Positions 7,225 through 16,396 are shown, counted from the first letter of the stretch. The stretch is 64,000 nt of DNA from Citrobacter freundii (GCA_003243445.1 QFQQ01000033.1:4329-68328), one strand, 5' to 3'. The notes: generated by a model from the sequence alone, not told the origin. Translations and numbers: made by a program.

Positions 7225-8034
7225 ATGAAGAGGGAATTGTTTTACATCACCGTGGCATTGACTATGTCTGCCTGTACAGCTTCACGTAAAATGAACAATG
7301 AACAACTTTCTTTTGCACCGAATCCGGTAGTTGCGCATCGCGGCGCATGGAAGAGCAAGCAATTGCCTGAAAACTCCATTGCCTCCCTCCGTGAAGCGAT
7401 CGCGTTGAAATGCACCGGATCTGAATTTGATATTCATCGTACAGCAGACGATTCATTGGTGATTAACCATGACGCGGCTTTCTTTAAATTGCCGATTGAA
7501 AAAACCGACTATGCTACACTTACGCAGCATCAGCTGTCAAACGGTGAGAAACTGCCAACGCTGCGTGAATATCTGGTTGCAGGATTACAGAATAATACTT
7601 CAACAAGACTGATCCTTGAAATAAAGCCATCGGCTGTAAGTAAAGAACGCGGGCAGGAAACTGCGGCACGCGTGGTAAAACTGGTGGAGGAGTTGAATGC
7701 AAAGCCGATGGTGGCATATATCAGTTTTGATTATGCTATTCTGAAAAAAGTATTGCAGCTGGATCCTAAGGCACATGTGCAATACCTGGAAGCGAATCAA
7801 CCTCCGGCACAGGTCAAGGCTGATGGCATGGGTGGAATCGATTATCATTACTCGGCATTTCAGCAACACCCGGAGTGGATCCAACAGGCAAAGGAGAACA
7901 AACTTGTATTGAATGCATGGACGGTGAATGATGCAGAGATAATGGACTGGCTGCTGAAAAGCGGATTTGAAATGATCACCACGAATGAGCCTGAGTTGCT
8001 GATGCAGCGTTTCAAGGCCATGAATGGGAAATAA
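7225..8034 (+). CDS. Glycerophosphodiester phosphodiesterase, lipoprotein
   Basis: The 269-residue protein hydrolyses glycerophosphodiesters to glycerol 3-phosphate and an alcohol, by family. Catalytic features are clear: HRGA at 38-41, PENS at 48-51, E67 and D69 in EFDIHRTADD, and NHD with H82. The N-terminus is a signal sequence ending in TMSAC, with Cys17 a likely lipidation site, so the enzyme probably faces the periplasm on a membrane anchor. Length is normal for a GDPD domain. It is divergent from the GbsR-type regulator and shares its upstream region. A hairpin follows the stop. Confidence 0.88.
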   Translation: MKRELFYITVALTMSACTASRKMNNEQLSFAPNPVVAHRGAWKSKQLPENSIASLREAIALKCTGSEFDIHRTADDSLVINHDAAFFKLPIEKTDYATLTQHQLSNGEKLPTLREYLVAGLQNNTSTRLILEIKPSAVSKERGQETAARVVKLVEELNAKPMVAYISFDYAILKKVLQLDPKAHVQYLEANQPPAQVKADGMGGIDYHYSAFQQHPEWIQQAKENKLVLNAWTVNDAEIMDWLLKSGFEMITTNEPELLMQRFKAMNGK

Positions 8035-8124
8035 GTTATTGCGGAATAAAATTGAAGCAGGTATGACAGTGCCTGCTTTTTTATTGTTGAAAGAGGATTG
8101 TCAGAATTGTCATTGCACTGATCA

Positions 8125-8178
8125 AATGAACCGGCTTAACGTTTTAGGAAATCCGGTTCATTATTCAATCGTTTTTTT
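8125..8178 (+). terminator. Probable terminator of the GDPD gene
   Basis: AATGAACCGG (8125-8134) pairs perfectly with CCGGTTCATT (8153-8162) over an 18-base loop; a T-run follows after nine bases (8171-8178). The spacing to the T-run is longer than ideal, so this may instead protect the 3' end. Confidence 0.5.
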
Positions 8179-8381
8179 CACCGGAAATTTTGTTTTTTTC
8201 CCAAGGGTAGTTTTTCAGGTTCAGCGATATTTGGATAGTGATCATTGAAAAGGATCCGTTGAATGATCATGGAGGTTGTATATAGTGGGAAGGGCGTTGT
8301 ATCCGGAAGTCTCGTTTGTTATGGGATTTTCCGGCGCTACTTCATTCCCATCTGTACAACCTCCCACCTGGAGGCGGTGGT

Positions 8382-8410
8382 GGGGGAGGGAGCCCAGGGG
8401 GCAGGGTGGG
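8382..8410 (+). other. G-quadruplex-type G-tract cluster
   Basis: Five runs of three or more G (5, 3, 5, 3 and 3) occur within 29 bases, with loops of 1-6 bases. This satisfies the usual G3+N1-7 quadruplex pattern on the + strand. It sits in the 3' region shared by two convergent genes. Confidence 0.6.
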
Positions 8411-8435
8411 CCGATGTGGAAGGTGATTTCGAAAA

Positions 8436-8463
8436 AGGTACGCAGATCCGGTTGAAGATCTGC
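8436..8463 (-). terminator. Candidate terminator of the DUF5723 gene
   Basis: On the minus strand GCAGATC (8463-8457) pairs with GATCTGC (8448-8442) and is followed within four bases by a T5 run. It lies about 80 nt after the stop codon. Confidence 0.45.
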
Positions 8464-8544
8464 CCAAATCCATCCACGATCCACTTCCCCAATCAACAGG
8501 CCTCTTCACGCGAGTGCTCCTCCCATCCTTCCCGCTCTCAACCC

Positions 8545-9975
8545 TCACCAGCAATCCAATCGCTTATCCCTTTTCTCTCCCGTCAGATCCGATGACTTCA
8601 AAATTATCGCAAAATAACCTACCCCTCTCTGCATCTTCGTTTTCGAAAATAAATTTGCAAAATTATGCAGACCGAAAAGCACAGGACCCAACCTCACTGC
8701 TCCACCAATCCACAATTGGTTAGCACTGCTATACTGTATCGGCAGGTAAAACCCTTTCTTCCTCGTTTCCCAGCGGGGCGTAACGGTGAGAAGATTCAGG
8801 TCCTTCAGGTAATTACTCTTCAAGGGAGTGAGTGAGGCCACACCAATAGATAAATCTGCATTCACAAATAACGCTTCTGTGATAAACTTATCGACGTTGA
8901 TCACCAACCTCATTGGATGTATTATATTGAAGGCTCCTGCGCTTTGTGTGGAAGTATTAAATAAAGTAACGAGGCTGTCGCGGAACTGTCCAAAACTGGT
9001 GATCGTTGAATCGAATTTCTGATCAAGTGTCTCATCTGTAATACCCGGCTTCAACCCGCTTACCCTGGTATTGTATCTTCCATGCTGATAGGAGGAGAAA
9101 CCTGCATCCAGCAGCGATACGCCGATCTTCCAGTCATAATCATAATATTCCTCTTCGTGCTGACGGTTACTGGTATAGGGCCGTTTGATCAATAATTCAA
9201 GTCCCATGTCAAGTGAAACCCCAAGTTTTGTTTGGGAAACAAAATCCCGCAGGCTGAAATTCTTATCATTATCCAGCTGATCATAGTTTGCAGAATAGCT
9301 GAGATCAAGCGCGGCCGTATTGGCAAGGTAATTATCCGGAAAAGATCCCGTTTTACTGAAGGAACCACCGTTAAACTGCAAATAACCGCCGGACAAACCT
9401 TTATTTATTTTCAATGTTGCTCCGCCATTTACCCTGAACTGGTCATTGTCAATGATGGTTTGCGCGTAAGTACCATATACTTCCATCCAGCTTGCACTCA
9501 CCATATCGGCACGCATATCAGACCGGTTGTTTTCATTCAGGAAGAAAAAATCGCGGAAGCTTTTCAATGTATCGTAAAAGTTGTACTGACTGGAGCGAAC
9601 CCTGGTGTAAGATTTAAAGTTCAATCCAAAAGCAAATGCACTCCGTTGACTTAATGCCCTGCGATAGTTCAGCAAATTGACATTTACATTCACATCTCCC
9701 TTTCTTTTGTATTCACCCGGACTGATCGCATATTCCGAATTGGCAGGATTCGATATCAATGAATAATTGTAAACGTCGACAATATTTGTAGAGTGCTTAT
9801 CCTGAATACCGAAAACGGTCAGGTCCCATTTAAAAGGGATATTGACAATTGATGCGGGATTGTTATGCACACTAAGCGAACCTGTGTAATAAGTTCCATT
9901 CAACCCCGTATAATACTGGGTTTTCCCCTTCAGGGCAAGCAACAGTGCACATGATATGAAAAGCAGGTATCTCAT
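8545..9975 (-). CDS. DUF5723-type outer-membrane beta-barrel protein
   Basis: About 476 residues. The signal peptide (MRYLLFISCALLLALKGKTQ) is followed by a long aromatic-rich alternating pattern typical of Bacteroidota barrels of the DUF5723 family (opening YYTGLNGTYYTGSLSVHNNPASIV). Residues run to the end as amphipathic strands. Function is unknown; an outer-membrane location is inferred. I chose the ATG at 9975 because it gives a compact signal peptide; an ATG at 10005 and a GTG at 10011 are in frame, and the stretch between them encodes MKTLHSRSFF and coincides with a terminator-type hairpin, so the start is uncertain. Confidence 0.75.
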   Translation of the reverse strand: MRYLLFISCALLLALKGKTQYYTGLNGTYYTGSLSVHNNPASIVNIPFKWDLTVFGIQDKHSTNIVDVYNYSLISNPANSEYAISPGEYKRKGDVNVNVNLLNYRRALSQRSAFAFGLNFKSYTRVRSSQYNFYDTLKSFRDFFFLNENNRSDMRADMVSASWMEVYGTYAQTIIDNDQFRVNGGATLKINKGLSGGYLQFNGGSFSKTGSFPDNYLANTAALDLSYSANYDQLDNDKNFSLRDFVSQTKLGVSLDMGLELLIKRPYTSNRQHEEEYYDYDWKIGVSLLDAGFSSYQHGRYNTRVSGLKPGITDETLDQKFDSTITSFGQFRDSLVTLFNTSTQSAGAFNIIHPMRLVINVDKFITEALFVNADLSIGVASLTPLKSNYLKDLNLLTVTPRWETRKKGFYLPIQYSSANQLWIGGAVRLGPVLFGLHNFANLFSKTKMQRGVGYFAIILKSSDLTGEKRDKRLDCW

Positions 9976-10002
9976 AAAAAAAGACCTTGAATGCAAGGTC
10001 TT
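9976..10002 (-). terminator. Terminator hairpin running into the DUF5723 start codon
   Basis: On the minus strand AAGACCTTG (10002-9994) and CAAGGTCTT (9989-9981) form a perfect 9-bp stem with a 4-base loop, followed by a T-tract that ends at the ATG at 9975. By structure it is an intrinsic terminator for the flotillin/NfeD unit, but it also lies exactly over the translation start of the next gene. Confidence 0.7.
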
Positions 10003-10112
10003 CATCGCCACTAAAGTTAGGCTTTTATACAGTTCGTATTCGGTTAACCAAAGGTTGCCTGAATACTATTTTATTTTGCGCATTCCGTTAAATTAAACAA
10101 AAAATGCGCCAT

Positions 10113-11639
10113 TTATGTAGTTGCTACTTCAACGGCATCGCTGCCATTTTTTTCTTTGTCTTTTCCAAGATATCCGGGAAGATCCATACCTGCCATATCA
10201 AAAATATCTTTTAACGGCGGTACGGATTTATAAAGGCCACTTACAAAATTAGCAGTTGAGCTCTTCCCGTCAGCTTGTTGTCCGCCATCCCACACTGTTA
10301 CCTTATCGATCTTGATATTTCTGATCGCTTCGGTCTGCATTTTCACCAGCTCAGGAAGCTTGTCTGCAATTAATAAAAGAACGGCATCCTTTGGATTATC
10401 GCCGGCGGCTTTTACGATCCGGTCAAGACCTTCCGCCTGTTTGGTCAGGATCTCATACATACCGCGGGCTTCTGCTTCCAGTTTCGCAAAGATCGCATCC
10501 GCCTCACCTTTTGCTCTTTCCCTTACCTGTTCTGCGGCAGCCTGTGCTTCAATGATCAGTTTTTGCTTTTGGATTTCGGCACCCACAACAATCGTTGCAT
10601 TTTGCGTTGCACGATCTCTCTCTGCACGTGCTTCTTCCGCCTTTCTTTCTGCCACATAAGCTTCTTCAAGGGCTTTTGCTGTTTGTACTTTTTCAGCGGC
10701 GGTTGCCTTCTTCAATGCTTCCGCTTCGCGTTCGCGTCTCTCGGCATCGGATGCAGCAATTTGTATCCTGGATTGGTTCTCGCCCTGTACGGCAATCGCA
10801 TTTGCTTCCGCGATCTTCACACGCGTATCTCTCGCCGCTTCAGCTTTACCAATGTTCTCATCTTTGTTGGCGCCTGCAATCTGGATTTCTTTTTCTTTCA
10901 ATGCAAATGCAACCTGTGTATCCCGGTCACGCTGCGTTTCTGCCACTTTGATATCCCGTTCTTTCTCTGCGGTTGTCTTCCCGATATCACCGGTTCTTTC
11001 CTGTTCAGCAACGCGGATCTTCGCTTCGTTGATCGCTTTCGCGGCAGCTTCTTTACCGAGCGCATCGATATATCCGCTCTCATCTTTGATATCGGTAACA
11101 TTCACATTGATCATTTTCAAACCGATCTTATTTAACTCTGCTTCCACATTACCTGCAATATTCGCCAGGAATTTATCACGGTTATTATTGATCTCTTCAA
11201 TATCCATCATCGCCACTACCAGACGCATCTGGCCAAGGATGATATCTTTTGCCAGGTCATGGATCTGCGGGCGTTGCATACCCAGCAACCGCTCTGCTGC
11301 ATTCTGCATCACTGCGGGTTCTGTGGAGATACCAACAGTAAAACGTGATGGCACATCCACACGGATATTCTGCTTACTCAACGCGCTGGTAAGATTTACT
11401 TCCAGCGAAATAGGAGTAAGATCGATGAACGAATAATCCTGTATAATCGGCCAGATAAATGCCGCTCCACCGTGAATACACTTCGCGGTAAGCGTGCCAT
11501 CGGCGCCCTTGCCAACTTTTCCATATACAACAAGGATCCTGTCCGAAGGGCAGCGTTTGTAACGCCGGAACATGGAGAAGACAAGAATAAAGAAGAAGAC
11601 GACCGCAATCGCGACGATCAGTAAAAGATTTTCAGCCAT
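10113..11639 (-). CDS. Flotillin-family membrane scaffold protein
   Basis: The 508-residue protein has one N-terminal membrane segment (about 4-24), an SPFH/band-7 domain (about 30-200, including QRPQIHDLAKDIILGQMR), a long Ala/Glu/Lys-rich coiled coil (about 205-400, EAEALKKATAAEKVQTAKALEEAY) and a C-terminal flotillin tail. This is the architecture of bacterial flotillin (FloT/YuaG, YqiK), which organises membrane domains. It follows an NfeD-like gene by 18 nt in the same direction, the classical SPFH-NfeD operon pairing. A hairpin terminator lies about 110 nt downstream. Confidence 0.9.
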   Translation of the reverse strand: MAENLLLIVAIAVVFFFILVFSMFRRYKRCPSDRILVVYGKVGKGADGTLTAKCIHGGAAFIWPIIQDYSFIDLTPISLEVNLTSALSKQNIRVDVPSRFTVGISTEPAVMQNAAERLLGMQRPQIHDLAKDIILGQMRLVVAMMDIEEINNNRDKFLANIAGNVEAELNKIGLKMINVNVTDIKDESGYIDALGKEAAAKAINEAKIRVAEQERTGDIGKTTAEKERDIKVAETQRDRDTQVAFALKEKEIQIAGANKDENIGKAEAARDTRVKIAEANAIAVQGENQSRIQIAASDAERREREAEALKKATAAEKVQTAKALEEAYVAERKAEEARAERDRATQNATIVVGAEIQKQKLIIEAQAAAEQVRERAKGEADAIFAKLEAEARGMYEILTKQAEGLDRIVKAAGDNPKDAVLLLIADKLPELVKMQTEAIRNIKIDKVTVWDGGQQADGKSSTANFVSGLYKSVPPLKDIFDMAGMDLPGYLGKDKEKNGSDAVEVATT

Positions 11640-11657
11640 AATGCTACAGATTGAAAT

Positions 11658-12278
11658 TTATGAAAGTTGGGAGGTGACCAATAAAATGTTCTCATCAATA
11701 ATGCCGGTAACTTTTACAAGTCTGCCGGTTGGGATATCACCAGTATCATCAGTGATCGCTTTTAGTTCACGAAGTGAACCCTGGACGCGGATATGCACTT
11801 TGCCAAATCCATTGCGCGCTGCAGGTATGATAAGATATGTTTCCGCAGTTTTATTTAAAGATTGTCCGATCTGAAATGTACCGCTCTGCCGCAACTTATT
11901 CATCGATCTCATGATGAATACCATTACTGACACAACAGCAAGACCTGCAAGCAATGCGATCACAATTGTAAGAGGTTTGCTCACATCGCCCTTTGAAAGT
12001 GCAATGCCCGTCCATCCAAAGATCGTAAAGAAGGCAATAAAGTTTTTGATCGTGAAAAAGCCGTAGTCAATTCCACCATCATGATCGATGGCCATATCCG
12101 CATCGCCTGTTGCTATGTCACCATCACCGGCAGCGAAAGAAACAATAGTTTGTATCAGGAAAAGCAGGGTGAAGACGATTGCAAAACCCCAGAAGATCTT
12201 TTCAAATGCAGGCAATAGCTGCCACCAGGAAGTCAGGTCAAGCAGATTCATGTTTAGTCGGTTCGGTTCAAGACTCAA
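11658..12278 (-). CDS. NfeD-like membrane protein with OB-fold domain
   Basis: The 206-residue protein has hydrophobic segments at about 25-48, 75-95 and 100-122 and a C-terminal beta-rich domain (about 140-206, KVHIRVQGSLRELKAITDDTGDIPTG..VKVTGIIDENILLV) of the NfeD/OB-fold type. Such proteins are partners of flotillin and stomatin homologues, and the gene lies directly upstream of a flotillin gene. The first eight residues may be excess: an internal Met (MNLLDLTSWW) is an alternative start. Confidence 0.8.
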   Translation of the reverse strand: MSLEPNRLNMNLLDLTSWWQLLPAFEKIFWGFAIVFTLLFLIQTIVSFAAGDGDIATGDADMAIDHDGGIDYGFFTIKNFIAFFTIFGWTGIALSKGDVSKPLTIVIALLAGLAVVSVMVFIMRSMNKLRQSGTFQIGQSLNKTAETYLIIPAARNGFGKVHIRVQGSLRELKAITDDTGDIPTGRLVKVTGIIDENILLVTSQLS

Positions 12279-12299
12279 GATAGTAAAAAAGTTGCAGAG

Positions 12300-12518
12300 G
12301 GTTTAGAGGTTCCAGGAGTTCAATAGGTTCCAGAAGTTCCAGAGGTTCTTCAGTGCAAAATGTTTTCAATGCTGATTGACGGTTTTTGAATTCCATAAGT
12401 AATAACATTAAAACAAAAAACCGCAAGACATAAACTGTCTCGCGGTTTTATATACCAATTCAATTGTGATAACCTCTGGAACCTCTTGAACTCCTGGAAC
12501 CTCTTGAACCTTTCAAGT
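12300..12518. repeat. Periodic inverted repeat, vocabulary B (9-mer), enclosing a terminator
   Basis: The left arm (12300-12350) reads as 9-mers AGGTTCCAG, GAGTTCAAT, AGGTTCCAG, AAGTTCCAG. The right arm (12471-12518) carries the complementary words. The roughly 120-base centre holds the dlaT terminator. The right arm stops directly before the dlaT stop codon. Confidence 0.85.
12417..12449 (-). terminator. Intrinsic terminator of the dihydrolipoamide acetyltransferase gene
   Basis: AAAACCGC and AGACA pair with TGTCT and GCGGTTTT across a 5-base loop, with one unpaired base on each side. It is roughly symmetric and could act on either strand; the adjacent upstream gene is on the minus strand. 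The hairpin is nested between vocabulary-B arms. Confidence 0.75.
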
Positions 12519-12519
12519 T

Positions 12520-14178
12520 CTACACCAGCATCCTAAGCGGCTCTTCCAGCAACCCTTTCAGTGTTTGCAGGAATGATGCTGCTGTAGCTCCATCTACAAC
12601 GCGGTGATCACTGCTGAGGGTTACTTTCATTACATTTCCGACAACGATATTGCCGTTCTTCACTACAGGTACCTGGCTGATGCCACCTACCGCGAGGATA
12701 CAGGCATCAGGCGGGTTAATGATCGCTGTGAATTCTTCCACACCAAACATTCCCAGGTTAGAGATCGTGAATGTATTTCCTTCCCAATCTGAAGGCTGCA
12801 GTTTTTTATCTTTTGCCTTTTGCGCAAATTCTTTTACTTCACCAGCGATCTGGGAAAGTGATTTTGTATCAGCAAAACGAACAACCGGCACAAGCAATCC
12901 GTCTTCAACCGCAACCGCCACACCGATATTCACGTGATGATTCACGCGGATCTTATCACCAAGCCAGCTGCTGTTCACCGCAGGATGTTGTTTCAATGCA
13001 ATCGCACAGGCTTTCAATACAAGATCATTGAAAGAAATCTTCACTTTGCTTACTTCATTCAGTTTCGCACGGCTTGCTACTGCTGCGTCCATATCGATCG
13101 CAATAGTAACATAGAAATGCGGTGCAGTGAATTTACTTTCAGCAAGACGTTTAGCGATCACCTTACGCATTTGCGAAACAGGTACTTCGTCAAAGCTCAC
13201 CTGTCCGGCCGGAGCTGTAGCGGCAGGTTTGCCTGAAGATGCTGCAGCAGGTGCAGCAGAACTGCTGGCTGCAGGTTTATAATTGTCTACGTCAGATTTT
13301 ACAATTCTTCCGCCATCGCCGCTTCCGTTCACTTTACTGATATCGATACCTTTTTCAGCAGCGAGTTTTTTAGCAAGAGGAGATGCTTTTACCCGGCCAT
13401 TCTGAGAGGAAGATTCTTCGGGCTGAGCCTGTGCAGCTTCAGCTTTTTGTTCAGCTGGCTGGGCATTGCCGCTTTCCTGCGCAGCAGGAGCAGCAGCACC
13501 ACCGCCACCTTTTGCGGCAGCAACGATCGCATTTACATCCACTTTTCCTTCTTCACCGATAATGCAAAGCAGATCATTTACCGCAATTTTCTCACCTTTC
13601 TTCGCGCCCTGATAGAGCAGTTTTCCGTTCTTATAGCTTTCGAGTTCCATGGTGGCTTTGTCAGTCTCGATCTCAGCCAGCACATCGCCTTTTTTAACAG
13701 TATCGCCTACATTCTTATTCCAACCAGCGATCACACCTTCAGTCATTGTGTCGCTCAGGCGTGGCATCAATACCACTTCTTCCATTTTTGAGATATCAAC
13801 TGCAGTGCCGCCGGATGCGTTCGCCGGAGCTGGTGCAGCTGCTGAAGCGGCTGGTTTTGCTTCTTCTTTTGCAGGAGCCGGAGCTTCTGTTTTAGCAGCG
13901 TTGCCGCCACCACCTTTCAGCAAGCCAGAGATATCTTCGCCAGGATTACCAATAATCGCCAATAAATCATTTACCTGCAGCTTTCCGCCTTTTTCAGTAC
14001 CGATATGCAGCAGTGTTCCATCTTTATAGCTTTCAAGCTCCATGGTCGCCTTGTCGGTTTCCACTTCAGCCAGTAAGTCGCCTTTCTTTACGGTGTCACC
14101 CACTTTTTTGTGCCATGCAGCGATCACACCTTCTGTCATCGTGTCACTCAGGCGGGGCATCAATATCTCTTCAGCCAT
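12520..14178 (-). CDS. pdhC: Pyruvate dehydrogenase complex E2, dihydrolipoamide acetyltransferase
   Basis: This 552-residue protein is the E2 core of the pyruvate dehydrogenase complex and transfers acetyl groups from lipoamide to CoA. It has two N-terminal lipoyl domains (about 1-77 with Lys43 in ETDKATME, and about 133-208 with the same motif), Ala/Pro-rich linkers, a peripheral-subunit-binding domain (about 258-293, VKASPLAKKLAAEKGIDISKV) and the catalytic 2-oxoacid acyltransferase domain with HRVVDG at 525-530. Two lipoyl domains and the PRLSDTMTEG motif point to pyruvate rather than 2-oxoglutarate dehydrogenase. E1 and E3 genes are not adjacent. Confidence 0.92.
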   Translation of the reverse strand: MAEEILMPRLSDTMTEGVIAAWHKKVGDTVKKGDLLAEVETDKATMELESYKDGTLLHIGTEKGGKLQVNDLLAIIGNPGEDISGLLKGGGGNAAKTEAPAPAKEEAKPAASAAAPAPANASGGTAVDISKMEEVVLMPRLSDTMTEGVIAGWNKNVGDTVKKGDVLAEIETDKATMELESYKNGKLLYQGAKKGEKIAVNDLLCIIGEEGKVDVNAIVAAAKGGGGAAAPAAQESGNAQPAEQKAEAAQAQPEESSSQNGRVKASPLAKKLAAEKGIDISKVNGSGDGGRIVKSDVDNYKPAASSSAAPAAASSGKPAATAPAGQVSFDEVPVSQMRKVIAKRLAESKFTAPHFYVTIAIDMDAAVASRAKLNEVSKVKISFNDLVLKACAIALKQHPAVNSSWLGDKIRVNHHVNIGVAVAVEDGLLVPVVRFADTKSLSQIAGEVKEFAQKAKDKKLQPSDWEGNTFTISNLGMFGVEEFTAIINPPDACILAVGGISQVPVVKNGNIVVGNVMKVTLSSDHRVVDGATAASFLQTLKGLLEEPLRMLV

Positions 14179-14314
14179 GTAGGATTAAATTTTCGCCGAA
14201 ATTAAGATAAAATGACGAATAAAGTAGTTCATAATGCGGATACTCCATCCCCGGGGCGATGTTCATCTTCAATGATCGGTGACCGGATTTGTTCCGGGAA
14301 GTCCACTAATATAG

Positions 14315-14340
14315 AAAGCCTTCCGGGTACGAAAGGCTTT
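14315..14340 (-). terminator. Probable terminator of dnaX
   Basis: AAAGCCTT (14315-14322) pairs with AAGGCTTT (14333-14340), about 48 nt after the dnaX stop on the minus strand. The following T-tract is short and interrupted, so strength is uncertain. Confidence 0.5.
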
Positions 14341-14387
14341 GCTATTAAAATGTATTGATACAATATCGTTCTTAACAGATACCATTT

Positions 14388-16208
14388 CTAAAAATCGAGA
14401 TCCAGTTTCAGCCTGTCTCTTAATTCCTTTACCAGCGGATATTGTTCCGCCATTTTCAGGAATTGCTGTTTGGAATTGAGCGGCAGGTCTTCCACCGGTC
14501 TGTTCTCCGTTGTCTCCACTACGATCACCTGGAATTGCAGCAACCGGTTTTTTAATCTTTGCTGAAGAAAATCGAACAGGTTATTGCGTTCTGCCTCGAT
14601 GAACTTTTGCTCGATATTGTTGGCCGTTTCTACTTCAAAGACATTGTTGTCTTTAACGGAAAGACGTGCCAATGAGAACGGCGCAACTGCCGGATTCTTC
14701 TGCTGTTTCAGCTTTTCAATATATTCCTCCCAGGCCAGCTTAAGCAGCTCTTCATTCAATGGCTGGTTGGTAGCGGTCCCGGGCATGGACGAACCCTGGT
14801 ATTGCTGACGGATCTTACTCAGGCCGGAGATCTTACCACTACCGGTTGAAGGTTTGGTAGCCTGTGTATTCGCAGCAGGAACAATGGTTTGTTGCAGCGG
14901 TTGCACGGGTTGTGTGCTTACCGGTCGTGGAGTTTCCTGCTTTGGAGCGACGGTTTTGGCACTGCCGGTATCGATCACCAGTTTGGCGGAAGAACCCGCA
15001 TCTCCGGCGCTTTCGCGCAATTCGAACGGCGTGATCTGGCGGAAGGCAACGGGCTTGGCCGACTCAATCAGTTTTTTTTTTACTATGCCGTTTGGATCGG
15101 CACTCAGGTTGATCGCCTGCTGAAGATAACATAGCTTGATCAGCGTCAGTTCCACATGCAATCGTTTATTGCGTGCGGATTTGAAATTGATCTCTGCTTC
15201 ATTCAGGATATTCAACGCGCTGATCAATACAGCAGGAGAAACTTTCTTTGCCGTTTCAACATATTTATCATGGAAGCTTTCTACTACTTCCAGCAGATCC
15301 GCTGCTTTTTCGTCTTTGCAAACGAGCAGGTTCCGGCAGAATTCGGCCAATCCGTTCAATACAAGATCGCCTTCAAAACCTTTCCGGTTGATGCCGTCAT
15401 ACAATACCAGCGCACCGGCGAGATCCTGCTGAAGCATGGCATCGAGCAACTTGAAATAATAATCGGCATCAAGTATATTAAGGTGTTCTAGTGTATTTGT
15501 GTAATTCAATTCACCACCTGTAAAACTTACGATCTTATCCATGATGCTGAGTGCATCACGCATACATCCTTCACTTTTTTGGGCGATGATCTGAAGAGCA
15601 GCTTTATCAGCTTTTACTTCTTCTTTATTACAGATATCCTGCAGGTGTTCAACCGTATCATTGGTCGTGATGCGTTTGAAATCGAAGATCTGGCAACGGC
15701 TGAGGATCGTCGGGAGGATCTTATGTTTTTCTGTTGTTGCAAGGATAAAGATGGCGTAAGGTGGTGGTTCTTCCAGCGTTTTCAAAAATGCGTTGAATGC
15801 TGATGAACTGAGCATGTGCACCTCATCGATGATATATACCTTGTATTTTCCGGCCTGTGGTGCGAAGCGCACTTGTTCTACCAGCGTGCGGATATCATCC
15901 ACCGAGTTATTGCTTGCCGCATCCAACTCGTGAATGTTCAGCGAGATCCCGTCATTGAACGATACGCAGGAGTTACAGGTATTGCAGGCTTCACCCTCCG
16001 GTGTTTTGTTTTCGCAATTGATGGTCTTGGCCAGGATCCTGGCACAGGTTGTTTTACCCACACCTCTCGGACCGCAGAACAGGAAGGCGTGCGCCAACTG
16101 GTTATTACGGATCGCGTTTTTTAAGGTTGTAGTTATATGCGACTGGCCCACAACGGTATCGAACGTTTGAGGCCTGTATTTTCTGGCTGAAACAATGAAT
16201 TTATCCAT
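14388..16208 (-). CDS. dnaX: DNA polymerase III subunit gamma/tau
   Basis: The 606-residue protein is the clamp-loader ATPase subunit of the replicative polymerase. The Walker A motif GPRGVGKT is at 46-53, zinc-binding cysteines at 65, 75, 78 and 81, DEVHMLS and the SRC arginine-finger motif (ILSRCQ) follow, and the domain III helical region extends to about 370. The C-terminal 240 residues are a tau-like extension with a Gln/Thr/Pro-rich linker (about 405-470) and a folded end. No programmed frameshift signal was sought in detail. The gene stands alone, divergent from an outer-membrane protein gene. Confidence 0.93.
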   Translation of the reverse strand: MDKFIVSARKYRPQTFDTVVGQSHITTTLKNAIRNNQLAHAFLFCGPRGVGKTTCARILAKTINCENKTPEGEACNTCNSCVSFNDGISLNIHELDAASNNSVDDIRTLVEQVRFAPQAGKYKVYIIDEVHMLSSSAFNAFLKTLEEPPPYAIFILATTEKHKILPTILSRCQIFDFKRITTNDTVEHLQDICNKEEVKADKAALQIIAQKSEGCMRDALSIMDKIVSFTGGELNYTNTLEHLNILDADYYFKLLDAMLQQDLAGALVLYDGINRKGFEGDLVLNGLAEFCRNLLVCKDEKAADLLEVVESFHDKYVETAKKVSPAVLISALNILNEAEINFKSARNKRLHVELTLIKLCYLQQAINLSADPNGIVKKKLIESAKPVAFRQITPFELRESAGDAGSSAKLVIDTGSAKTVAPKQETPRPVSTQPVQPLQQTIVPAANTQATKPSTGSGKISGLSKIRQQYQGSSMPGTATNQPLNEELLKLAWEEYIEKLKQQKNPAVAPFSLARLSVKDNNVFEVETANNIEQKFIEAERNNLFDFLQQRLKNRLLQFQVIVVETTENRPVEDLPLNSKQQFLKMAEQYPLVKELRDRLKLDLDF

Positions 16209-16252
16209 AACACGGAGCGGCTAAATTAGTGAAAATGTGCGGAACGGGAGGG

Positions 16253-16396
16253 AGGAGTAAGTTCCAGAGGTTCCAATGGTTCCAGATGTTTGAGAGGTTG
16301 CTGCCGCAGCCCGAAGTCTCAATACCTCAATGATCAGATTTTCAGTCTGAAAAACCTGTGAAACTTCTGGAACCATTGGAACCTCTGGAACCTCCT
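16253..16396. repeat. Periodic inverted repeat, vocabulary B (9-mer), in a divergent promoter region
   Basis: The left arm (16253-16300) and the right arm (16351-16396) match over about 40 bases with four differences. Words are of the AGGTTCCAG/AGGTTCCAAT type with 9-base phase. The element lies between the dnaX start and the outer-membrane protein start, so unlike most copies it is not at the 3' end of any gene. Confidence 0.85.

Larger units (their letters stand above)
8035..8544. other. 510-bp intergenic region rich in inverted repeats
   Basis: The region lies between two convergent genes and holds no credible gene. It carries a 10-bp hairpin at 8125-8162, arms TGATCATT/AATGATCA at 8239-8246 and 8262-8269, arms GGAGGTTGTA/TACAACCTCC at 8271-8280 and 8355-8364, a G-tract cluster at 8382-8410 and a terminator-like hairpin at 8442-8463. 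None of the periodic-word vocabularies is present. Confidence 0.6.

Noticed and set aside
8263..8723. Reading frames of 69-110 codons in both directions in the 8.0-8.7 kb region
   Set aside because: They lie in the hairpin-rich gap and over the 3' end of the DUF5723 gene, with Pro/Ser/Gly-rich low-complexity products.
10563..11436. Long + strand reading frames (190 and 194 codons) opposite the flotillin gene
   Set aside because: The Ala/Glu/Lys codons of the coiled coil leave open frames on the other strand. The translations have no recognisable features.
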